From Symbiodinium natans (Eukaryota; Sar; Dinophyceae; Suessiales; Symbiodiniaceae), in the NCBI GenBank assembly GCA_905221605.1, contig CAJNDS010002315.1, positions 339,817 to 401,816 on the forward strand: 62,000 bases of DNA, read 5' to 3'. Below the pieces are notes generated by a model. That model made no database searches and had not been told where the DNA came from. It saw only the letters and a program-made list of their open reading frames with translations. Below, piece by piece: positions 22,401-27,714 of this stretch. Both the position numbers and the translations under genes were made by a program. Position 1 is the first letter of the stretch; each line of letters begins with the position of its first letter.

Positions 22401-24706
22401 TCGCTATTTGGGGCTTTAGGGTTTAGGGTTTAGGGCTTAGGGTTTAGGGTTTGCTCCCAAAGTCACCAACCGTGACGATGAGGACAGGGCTGTGGAGCTG
22501 GAGCATAGGCATCGGGGCCACACGAGTTTCTTTTTGCTTGTGTGGTGAGGGCTTAAACCCTGAACCCGACACCCTTAACTCTAAGCCCTAAGCCATAAAC
22601 CCTAAACCCTGAACCCTAAACCCTAAACCCTAAGACGAACCCTTTGACTAGGCCCTACTGTAGACTTCGGGCTGAGTCAAGGGTGTCGCACCAGGCGGCC
22701 GATACGACAGCGGCCACGGAGACTTTGTCCGAGATGCAAGAGAGGCTCTCGGATTCCTGTTAGGCTTTAGGGTTTAAGGTTTAGGGTTTAGGGTTTAATT
22801 AGGCTCCTAAGCCTAATGCACTATAGAAACCTCCGAGCACTGCCTAGTGGCTATCATGTATGCTTTCGAGCTCGGACTAGAGGGAAAGATGTAGAATGGC
22901 TCGGCGAAAGCCTGAAATCCCTGTAGGGTTTAGGGTTTCTGCCAGACATGAGGCACCCTTTTTGGGTTTTAGCGTTTCGGGTGAAATCAGGTGTCTTCGG
23001 AGTTTAGGATGGCTTTGGGAGAGTTCTAAAGGGTGTTATGCCGGTAACATTGGATTAGGCGTTTGGGCTTGTGGCAGGCTGTGGGTTAGGCTTCTTTGTG
23101 TGGAGGTGGCTCAGAGCATCAGTTTCATAAGGCTCGAGCTACGTTAGGGTGCTGCTCGCGGGCCTTCCACGTCGCAACCTTGTTCTTCATCAGCCCCAGG
23201 CTCGATGGGTTGAACGCAGAAGACGGCACTCTTAGAAGACGGCACGAATAAACGACATGTGCCCCCACAGGGCTCACCAAGATCTTTTGCCAAGAGCCCA
23301 GTTGGAAGGACTCATCCAACCGCCCTGCGCCGCTGTCTCCATACACCTTTAGCACGTCGATCGGCACAAGCAAAGTGCGCATCACCAAAACCTTGGTAGC
23401 CTAGGACCAGAGTAGGCCCTTATTGCCTTTTTTTGTTGTGGGGGGGGGGGGGTTGGTTGCCTTATAAAACCCCCTTAACCGGAAAGTACACCCTTTCTAT
23501 TCCTAGATTACTCTTGGGTCTAGTAGCCCAATGGTTCCCTTTTTGCCTTTTTTGGGACGAGGGTCGACAAGTGTGGCCGAAGGGCTTATGGGGGCTTGGG
23601 CAGGGTTCGGGTTTAGGGTTTAGAGTTTAGGGTGCTTGTAGGTATACTTCTTTTGTCTTTGGGGGTGGGGGGGGGGCCTCTTCACCAATCGTTGAAGACT
23701 CTTCAGCTTATCGGTATACTTTTTATCGTTCTTTTTTGTTGGGGGGGTGGGGGGGGGGGGGCAGAAAATGGTATACTTCACAACATGGCTTCGCATGGAC
23801 ATACGTTTGAAAAATGGAGGCTTTTTAATTTGGGGCGGAGGGGGGTTTAGGTCTGGATCCTTCAACCACTCTGGCCTTCACTGCCCAGTCTGTACCCCAG
23901 GCCGGAAACCTTGTGTTTAGGGTTGAGGCTTTATAAATTCAGGGGTTATGGGTTTTGCACCTTACATGGGGTTTATTGCGTTCCAGGGTGTATGTAAGGT
24001 CAAGGACCCTGAGCATCCTGGACCTTGCGCCCATCCGGCAGGGCCCTCCAGCCCAACGTCGTGTGCTTCAACGCCGCGCTCAACGCGCACAGTCGCGCTG
24101 CGGATCTGGCAGGTGTCGAGGCTTTGGGTCCTTGCTTTTGTAACATGAGTGCTCATGAGGGCTCAGTTCCGGGGGTGGTTTTGAGAGCAGTCTTGTGACG
24201 CCCAGCAGTTGGGATGTTCCCCCTTATACTAACAGTCCTTACTGGGGATGATGGTACCCCTATTATAGTCCCTATGAAGGACTGGCAGTATAAGGGGGGA
24301 ACATTCCAACCCAGCAGCGTTAACTGCAAGAGACCTCGCAGAGTCAGAGAATGACTGAAGTGCGGGACTTCCAAAAACCCTGAGGATTGGGGATTCAGTA
24401 GGTTTGGGGTTTGGGGTTTCGGGTTTGAACCTCACCAGAGAGCCAGAGCCCAGAGGATCCCAAAAAGAGCCCTCAGCCCCGGCAAACCTCGAAACCCTCA
24501 ACCCCAAACCCGTAGAGCCCCAAAAAGCTCGACCCTGAAGCCCTAAAGCCCTGAGCCTCGGAAGGCTAAACCACTTGGTGTTGGGTTTAGGGTTTAGGGT
24601 TTTGGGTTTTGGGTTTTAGGGTTTTAGGGTTCTAGGGTTTTCTTTTGCGCCTGTGTCTGCAGGGCCTCCTCCGGCAGATGCAGAACGACAGGGTGGCCCT
24701 CGGCAT
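10444..24706 (+). CDS. PPR-repeat protein gene, at least 13 mini-exons (gene span)
   Basis: Pentatricopeptide-repeat proteins are helical-repeat RNA-binding proteins, mostly acting in plastids and mitochondria. Thirteen + strand exons carry PPR helix A (SFN/TFN/SYN/TYG/CFN followed by eight residues) or helix B (A..LL..M). Joining adjacent exons in phase gives the family spacing: 14 residues from the end of helix A to the Met position and 10 from Met to the next helix A; one join (16294 to 18731) gives 16. All 12 inferred introns are GC-AG, with lengths of about 0.3-2.4 kb. Neither N- nor C-terminus is resolved. No targeting peptide or start codon was identified. Confidence 0.75.
10513..11367 (+). 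other. PPR gene intron 1
   Basis: GC-AG. G-strand array starts within 40 nt (10548-10630). Further G-strand tracts at 11284-11350 near the acceptor break the usual polarity. Confidence 0.55.
11368..11431 (+). CDS. PPR gene exon 2
   Basis: Follows CCAG/G and reads PDTVSFNAVIDAFAAQGDVG K, a helix A plus the GD turn. Ends GGAAAG before GC in phase 0. Fused to the next exon it gives GDVGK-ALSLLDEM, the canonical 14-residue spacing. Confidence 0.75.
11432..11745 (+). other. PPR gene intron 2
   Basis: 314 bp, GC-AG. TTTAGGG array at 11440-11530 near the donor and CCCTAAA units at about 11660-11690 near the acceptor: a clear example of the opposed-array arrangement. Confidence 0.65.
11746..11798 (+). 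CDS. PPR gene exon 3
   Basis: Starts after ACAGAG/G, reads ALSLLDEMSYNGRNTVP plus TC, and ends before GC. Helix B with LLDEM. With the following G ACC it yields ten residues to TFN, as the family expects. Confidence 0.72.
11799..12851 (+). other. PPR gene intron 3
   Basis: GC-AG. Holds a T9G20 tract (11900-11928), a TG microsatellite (12061-12077), C-strand units at 12246-12460 and a CCCCAAA/CCCCCAAA tract at 12709-12830 just before the acceptor. A coding-like open stretch at 12458-12550 lies within it and is not part of the PPR chain. Confidence 0.55.
12709..12830. repeat. CCCCAAA and CCCCCCAAA variant array
   Basis: C-strand telomere-like variant with extra C residues, close to the acceptor of the next PPR exon. 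Confidence 0.9.
12852..12884 (+). CDS. PPR gene exon 4 (33-nt microexon)
   Basis: Reads G then TFNSVLKACA then AG, ending before GC. A bare helix A. Its split Arg codon (AG plus G) joins to SGDVARADAVLEDM in the next exon with the canonical spacing of 14. Confidence 0.72.
13139..13362. repeat. TTTTAGGG (8-mer) array
   Basis: After a few 7-mers the unit becomes TTTTAGGG, the Chlamydomonas-type telomere unit, for about 20 copies with minor variants. Confidence 0.92.
13364..13475. mobile_element. MITE family C, copy 1
   Basis: CCCAGAATAGGCCCTTGTTCC at the left, CACAAAAGGGCACTC and TATCCTAGATTA at the right, as in the copies at 15210, 17360, 20010, 23401 and 28248. Inserted directly after the 8-mer array. 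Confidence 0.7.
13585..13665. mobile_element. MITE family B, truncated copy
   Basis: Left end CTTGAAGGTTCATGGGTAGT is intact and the right half is missing or unrecognisable. Confidence 0.6.
14058..14154 (-). CDS. Minus-strand coding-like segment next to MITE A3
   Basis: Minus-strand ATG opens MAGFGHADNHRAGTQTGQRR and continues PQPAFNKGN. The frame continues on the far side of MITE A3 (14247 onward) if the element and one 8-bp duplication are ignored. It lies in an intron of the + strand PPR gene, so chance is possible. Confidence 0.3.
14155..14246. mobile_element. MITE family A, copy 3
   Basis: Termini TTGATATGTTCC and GGGGGAACATGTCAA. Flanking 8-mers ATGATCAC and GCGATCAC agree at 6 of 8 positions, supporting an 8-bp target duplication. 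Confidence 0.8.
14348..14456. repeat. CCCTAAA array, C strand, exact
   Basis: About 15 exact CCCTAAA units immediately upstream of PPR exon 5. Confidence 0.96.
14484..14534 (+). CDS. PPR gene exon 5
   Basis: G then SGDVARADAVLEDMRG then CG, ending before GC. A full helix B. The split Arg leads into the next exon with exactly ten residues between Met and SYN. A G-strand array starts about 40 nt downstream. Confidence 0.75.
15210..15319. mobile_element. MITE family C, copy 2
   Basis: Left CCAGGACCCAGAATAGGCCC, right TATTCCTAGGCTAGTCTTGG then GTCTAG. Ends are imperfect inverted repeats beginning CTAG. Confidence 0.78.
15421..16200. repeat. CCCTAAA arrays with long C and G homopolymers
   Basis: Three C-strand arrays (15475-15640, 15694-15830, 16039-16200), plus G runs of 10-20 nt near 15656, 15840 and 15860-15899 and C runs at 15931-15992. 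Highly slippage-prone. Confidence 0.9.
16240..16294 (+). CDS. PPR gene exon 6
   Basis: G then RCPADIISYNSAMSACAK, ending AAG before GC. Textbook PPR helix A. The frame is also open upstream of the chosen acceptor, but phase with exon 5 favours GCAAG/G. Confidence 0.78.
17059..17122. repeat. CCCTAAA array, C strand
   Basis: Nine exact units. With the TTTAGGG array at 17211-17316 it brackets a unique 88-bp island. Confidence 0.95.
17211..17316. repeat. TTTAGGG array, G strand
   Basis: About 14 units with TTTAGGGG variants. Confidence 0.93.
17360..17473. mobile_element. MITE family C, copy 3
   Basis: CTAGGACCCGGAGTCGGCC at the left, CACAAAGGGTGCCC and TATTCCTAGGTTGCTCCTGA at the right. Confidence 0.7.
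18196..18262. repeat. Small hairpin remnant
   Basis: TTAGCCTTTTCGGGGTATGA and GAATCCCTGTAAAATGCC match the motif at 2376-2420 (ACCTTTCGGGGTATTGTAAT). Possibly another short inverted-repeat family. Confidence 0.35.
18731..18786 (+). CDS. PPR gene exon 7
   Basis: Reads LDLACGRRAQELLQETQQ then AG, ending before GC. Helix B with A..LL. The Met position is Thr and the turn is two residues longer than canonical. AG plus the G of exon 8 makes Arg and gives the expected register to SFN. The acceptor (AAAAG/C) is less typical than the AG/G used elsewhere. Confidence 0.6.
18850..18935 (-). CDS. Minus-strand coding-like segment
   Basis: Reads RRFTSRDAKHANHVNKGKAV then EALHAKLEHQ. It lies in a PPR intron. 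No family is recognised and no clear splice borders exist. Confidence 0.22.
19448..19582. repeat. CCCTAAA array, C strand, exact
   Basis: About 19 exact units, one of the longest pure arrays. It ends roughly 30 bp before PPR exon 8. Confidence 0.96.
19615..19673 (+). CDS. PPR gene exon 8
   Basis: G then DLLPDLVSFNTVLSACARG then G, ending GGAG before GC. Classic helix A. The split Gly codon joins to GT of exon 9. Confidence 0.78.
20010..20101. mobile_element. MITE family C, copy 4
   Basis: CTAGGACCCAGAGTAGGCCC at the left and GGTTACTCTTGGGCCTGG at the right. A second right-end fragment (GAGGTTGCTCTTGGGCCTTC) follows at about 20135. Confidence 0.78.
20236..20360. mobile_element. MITE family B, copy 6
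   Basis: CTTGAAGGTTTATGG at the left and CCATGAATCTTCAAG at the right, 125 bp. Confidence 0.78.
20750..20828. repeat. TTTAGGG array, G strand
   Basis: About 11 units with TTAGGGC variants, directly upstream of PPR exon 9. Confidence 0.94.
20840..20894 (+). CDS. PPR gene exon 9
   Basis: GT then NAEEAQAVLPQLAAARL then AG, ending before GC. With exon 8 it gives ACAR-GGNAEEAQAVLPQL, 14 residues to the Met-equivalent Leu. With exon 10, ten residues to TYG. Confidence 0.75.
20895..21489 (+). other. PPR gene intron 9
   Basis: GC-AG. G-strand units within 50 nt of the donor, then a C-strand array (21122-21160), an AT/ATAC microsatellite (about 21280-21325) and C-rich units before the acceptor. Confidence 0.58.
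21490..21535 (+). CDS. PPR gene exon 10
   Basis: C then PDVFTYGSILSCHAE, ending GAG before GC. Helix A with TYG in place of TYN. Ends exactly eight residues after the Gly, in phase 0. Confidence 0.74.
21881..21912. repeat. (GTG)n microsatellite
   Basis: About ten GTG units. On the minus strand it encodes polyhistidine. Confidence 0.93.
22220..22390 (-). CDS. Minus-strand coding-like exon, unknown protein
   Basis: Minus frame of 56 codons, PRDRARLLLNVQASNAMFAD then VAHVALMIVQESIAFWTKKR, ending at TAA. The helical hydrophobic pattern and GC-ending codons argue for real coding. A G-strand array on the plus strand lies on its 5' side. It sits inside a PPR intron on the opposite strand, so it would be a nested gene. 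Confidence 0.4.
   Translation of the reverse strand, partial: NLSQGLPDPGPNLPPRDRARLLLNVQASNAMFADVAHVALMIVQESIAFWTKKRHA
22695..22744 (+). CDS. PPR gene exon 11
   Basis: AADTTAATETLSEMQE then AG, before GC. A 14-residue helix B to Met, preceded by GCACCAG/G. Joins exon 10 in phase 0 and exon 12 through a split Arg. Confidence 0.75.
23125..23400 (-). CDS. Minus-strand ORF, unknown protein
   Basis: Open for 91 codons: ATKVLVMRTLLVPIDVLKVY, then GDSGAGRLDESFQLGSWQKI and LVSPVGAHVVYS. It has convincing protein character but no family I recognise. MITE C5 ends exactly at its 5' border with ...CCTAG, so the element could supply the splice acceptor. Nested in a + strand PPR intron. Confidence 0.45.
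   Translation of the reverse strand, partial: ATKVLVMRTLLVPIDVLKVYGDSGAGRLDESFQLGSWQKILVSPVGAHVVYSCRLLRVPSSAFNPSSLGLMKNKVATWKAREQHPNVARAL
23401..23523. mobile_element. MITE family C, copy 5
   Basis: CTAGGACCAGAGTAGGCCCT ... ATTACTCTTGGGTCTAG with a G13 run inside. Flanked on both sides by TAGC (23397-23400 and 23524-23527), possibly a 4-bp target duplication. Confidence 0.8.
24042..24120 (+). CDS. PPR gene exon 12
   Basis: G then ALQPNVVCFNAALNAHSRAA then DLAGVE, ending GAG before GC. Seven residues before CFN match the spacing of exons 6 and 8. Fused to exon 13 it gives AADLAGVE-GLLRQM, 14 residues to Met. Confidence 0.78.
24121..24662 (+). other. PPR gene intron 12
   Basis: GC-AG, 542 bp, containing MITE A4 with perfect target duplications. 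Ends TTTGCGCCTGTGTCTGCAG after G-strand units. Confidence 0.62.
24209..24309. mobile_element. MITE family A, copy 4, with exact 8-bp target duplication
   Basis: TTGGGATGTTCCCCCTTATA ... GGGGGGAACATTCCAA. The 8-mer CCCAGCAG occurs immediately on both sides (24201-24208 and 24310-24317). An 8-bp duplication is typical of hAT-like elements. The transposase source is not in this window. Confidence 0.9.
24663..24706 (+). CDS. PPR gene exon 13 (last clear exon)
   Basis: GLLRQMQNDRVALG then AT. Preceded by a good pyrimidine tract and GCAG/G. A GT donor follows (CAT/GTAG). The continuation was not found. Confidence 0.68.
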
Positions 24707-25970
24707 GTAGTTCGGGATTTAGCCCTCAACTTTACACTTTAAGCCTAAGATGCGAACCCTGTCAACCTGCAACCTTTCAACCGTAAGCCCTAGAAATCCT
24801 GAACCTCGCGGAGCTCAAGGCCTAGGCAGTCAGTGAAGTTTTCAGTACAGGGTTGGTTTTGGAATTTTTTGTGGGGGTTGGTGGATTGACTTAGTATGTG
24901 AATAGGGCCCTTAGCGCGTGCCTATGCGGACCTGATTCGAGGCTCGAAGTAGGCTTTAAGTTTTAGTGTTTAAGGCTTCGGTTTAGGGTTAGAATGGCAA
25001 CTTCCTTAAACTGTTGTCAGTTGGAGTTCACGTTGAGTGGGCATCCGGGTCAGGGCTTGTCACTTGTTAGCTATCTGCCACAGGCTTCTCCAGCGCAACG
25101 ATGGTCTTTAGGTTTCACGGGTTCATGGTTTGCGGATTTAGCGTGTTCGGGCATTAGGGTCTAGTGTTTAGGGGTTAGGGTTAATTTTGGTGTCAGGGCA
25201 TATGGGCTTGGGGTTTAGTGCTTAGGACTTAGGGTGTCGTTTGGGTTTGTTTTACCATGCAGGTGTAGGGTGGCTACATGGAGCTTCTCGCGTCGCGTAA
25301 TCGTGACTCTTTGCTTAACCCAAGCCCCAAGACATGGGCCCTGAGACCACTGTATGTCGATGTGGGACCTTTCCTTGAATCCCCAGTAGCACCCAAAACC
25401 CTAACTGCGCACTAACCCTAAGGCCCTTTACTTAGGGCTAGGATTCATTTGCAGACCCCTTTTAAAAATCACAAAAGGGCCCCTTGTTTATTCTAACGGT
25501 GGCGGGACTGGGGTAAGCCCTCCTAAACCCAAAACTCCAGAACCCGTGGTTTAGGGTGTAGGGGATTGTGGCTCACTTGCTCGAGTACCCCCCCGCCCCC
25601 AGTCGCCAAATGTATGGGGAGTTCACAACTTGCGATGTAGTGCAGTAGAACGAAATAAGCTAGACTACAGCATTGCATAGTACTTGAAGGTTCATATGGG
25701 TACCTGCAAGTAGGGTTTAGGGTTTAGGAAAGTTCATTGGAACGTATAATTTTGCCACTTTGGTACTTATAAGCAGGGTTATATACATATATATATACAT
25801 ACAAACACACATATACACTCCTAAGTTAAGCTTAACGTGTATCTTGCCTTCCTCACAACCCTACTTATGATTACCCATGCATCTTCATGAATCCCGAAAC
25901 CCTGAACCCCAACCCTAAGCCCCAAACCTCAAACCCTACTTGCGACTACCCATGAACCTACCAGTACAAC
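24707..25970. other. No recognised exon; 3' part of the PPR locus or intergenic
   Basis: Mixed unique DNA, a partial family-C element (about 25418-25496) and MITE B7. No further PPR signature was found before 26 kb. Confidence 0.4.
25683..25963. mobile_element. MITE family B, long copy with internal telomere-like units
   Basis: CTTGAAGGTTCATATGGGTA at the left and TTACCCATGCATCTTCA at 25871-25887, followed by another right-end copy (TGCGACTACCCATGAACC). TAGGGTTTAGGGTTTAGG units and an AT microsatellite lie inside the element. Confidence 0.68.
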
Positions 25971-26039
25971 ATGGCACAGCGCATTTTTTCATGGCTAAAG
26001 CAACATAGCAAGAATTCCAAAGTCCCCGCAGCCGCTTAA
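25971..26039 (+). CDS. Small ORF, possible start exon
   Basis: ATG opens MAQRIFSWLKQHSKNSKVPA then AA and a stop, with A at -3. A G-strand array follows. It could be a short 5' exon or chance. Confidence 0.28.
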   Translation: MAQRIFSWLKQHSKNSKVPAAA

Positions 26040-26602
26040 GGCCTCGCGTATGCCTGTTTAGGGTTTAGGGTTTAGGGTTTCAGGTTTGAACCCTTGAACC
26101 CTGAAGCCCGAAACCCTAAAGCCCTAAAGCCCTAAACCTTGAAACCCCGAAACCCTGAGCCTAGCCCAGTTCAACCCCTAAAGCCGTCTGTACCTTCCCA
26201 GGATTTAGGGCTCCAGGGATTGTACCTCCTTCCGCTCAGGGAACTCAGAAAATAGGCCAAATAGCAAGAATCTAGGGTGTATGACTACCTTAAGTTGGGT
26301 TTAGCCAAGTTACACACTGCTTCCTAAACTAGGACCTAGCTCTATGTCTTCTGTGAGCACCATGGATGGCGATTGAGCTGGCGTCTTGTCTTAACCTCAT
26401 ATGCCCTAAACCCGAAACCCTAAACCCTAAACCGCAAACCCCAAACCCCAAACCCTAAACCCTAAACCCTAAGCCCTAAACCCCAAGCCGGTCCCGCATA
26501 AACTCTGGGCTGCCCCAAGCCCTAAACCGGCTAAACCCTGTCTGGAAAACTTTTTAGGGCCCTGTATTTATAAAAAACAATTCAGGTCAGGGTGTGGGAT
26601 TA

Positions 26603-26801
26603 ACATTCGGGTTCAGGGTTCAGGGTTCAGGGTTCAGGGTTCAGGGTTCAGGGTTCAGGGTTTAGGGTTTAGGGTTTAGGGTTTAGGGTTTAGGGTTTAG
26701 GGTTTAGGGTTTAGGGTTTAGGGTTTAGGGTTTAGGGTTTAGGGTTTAGGGTTTAGGGTTTAGGGTTTAGGGTTTAGGGTTTAGGGTTTAGGGTTTAGGG
26801 G
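26603..26801. repeat. GGGTTCA array passing into TTTAGGG array
   Basis: Eight GGGTTCA units followed by about 20 exact TTTAGGG units, the longest pure G-strand array in the window. Confidence 0.97.
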
Positions 26802-26866
26802 GCCAAAATCTGGAAACCCAAAAAAGCCCTTAAGCACCCTCATGAGCCCGTAGAGCTGAGGCGTCC

Positions 26867-26895
26867 ATGGCTGAGCACGAGAAAGACAGCGACAG
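26867..26895 (+). CDS. Possible start exon of the UNC93-like gene
   Basis: ATG opens MAEHEKDSD plus AG before GC, a charged N-terminus typical of this transporter family. Phase 2 does not fit the exon at 27664 (phase 0) directly, so another exon would be needed between. Tentative. Confidence 0.3.
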
Positions 26896-26928
26896 GCTCG
26901 GCCTCTAGGGCCTTAGGATCCTTATAGG

Positions 26929-27014
26929 GTTTAGGGTTTAGGGTTTAGGGTTTAGGGTTTAGGGTTTAGGGTTTAGGGTTTAGGGTTTAGGGTTTAGGGT
27001 TTAGGGTTTAGGGT
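26929..27014. repeat. TTTAGGG array, G strand
   Basis: Twelve near-perfect units, 35 nt downstream of the possible start exon. Confidence 0.95.
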
Positions 27015-27129
27015 TAGGGTTTTGGCTTCACAAGGTTGCTCATGGTTTCGCAGGATTTCTGAAGGTTCTCAGGGTTCGTAAGAGGCTTTCTGAGGGCTTT
27101 GAGGGTTGAGAACATCAGGGTGAAGAAGA

Positions 27130-27240
27130 ATAACTGTACTTATATCCCACGTGTAAGCGCCTTAAGTGCCCTAGTATGGTTATAAGCACAGTTATAAGTA
27201 CAGTTATCATTGGTTAATAAGTACCAAGAACCTCCAAGTA
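27130..27240. mobile_element. Possible decayed MITE B
   Basis: GTTATAAGCACAGTTATAAG and AGTACCAAGAACCTCCAAGT resemble the family-B interior and right end. Confidence 0.35.
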
Positions 27241-27663
27241 GGGTTCTTAAATTTGTCTTGGCTTTGCCAGGGGTTAAGTGCTTGGGACGCTCAGGGCTAT
27301 ATGTGCTTTTTTTCTCGACTTTCAAGGTGAGAAGGGTTAATGGATGCTGTTCTTCGTATACGGCTTCAAGGTTCTGCTTGCAGGGGTTTATGCGTCTTAG
27401 TTGTTGGCTTGGCCTTTTGGGGTTTAGGGTTTAGGGTTTCGGGGTGTAGTTGTTTTGTTTGCTTGCTCGGCGTTAATGTTCGAAGGTTTGGCAGCACTTT
27501 TAGATGTAAGGAGTAAGGCTTCAGATGGCGTCGGAGGGTTTAAGTAGTGAACCGTCGGCGAGTTTAAGCAGTGAACCCGAATCCTTTCAACTTGGAGAAT
27601 CGGGTTTAGGGTCCTGGTCCCCCCCGAAACCTTGCTAAACCTTTCTGATGCCCTCGCGCGAAG

Positions 27664-27714
27664 GTCCTCGGCTCCCAGGCAAGTAGCCGCCGCAAGCTCA
27701 GTGAATGGATTCAG
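27664..27714 (+). CDS. UNC93-like exon a (N-terminal cytosolic part)
   Basis: AAG/G then VLGSQASSRRKLSEWIQ, ending CAG before GT. Phase 0 to 0. In front of ALGILAFAGPG it makes a typical charged-then-membrane transition. An alternative open frame exists. Confidence 0.5.

Larger units (their letters stand above)
21536..22694 (+). other. PPR gene intron 10
   Basis: GC-AG. G-strand units near the donor (21565-21615), a GTG microsatellite (21881-21912), a minus-strand coding-like block (21900-22390), then C-strand units (22555-22632) before the acceptor. Confidence 0.55.
22745..24041 (+). other. PPR gene intron 11
   Basis: GC-AG. G-strand units follow the donor (22763-22797). It contains a minus-strand ORF with MITE C5 at its 5' edge, T(n)G(n) tracts and G-rich DNA before the acceptor. 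Confidence 0.55.
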
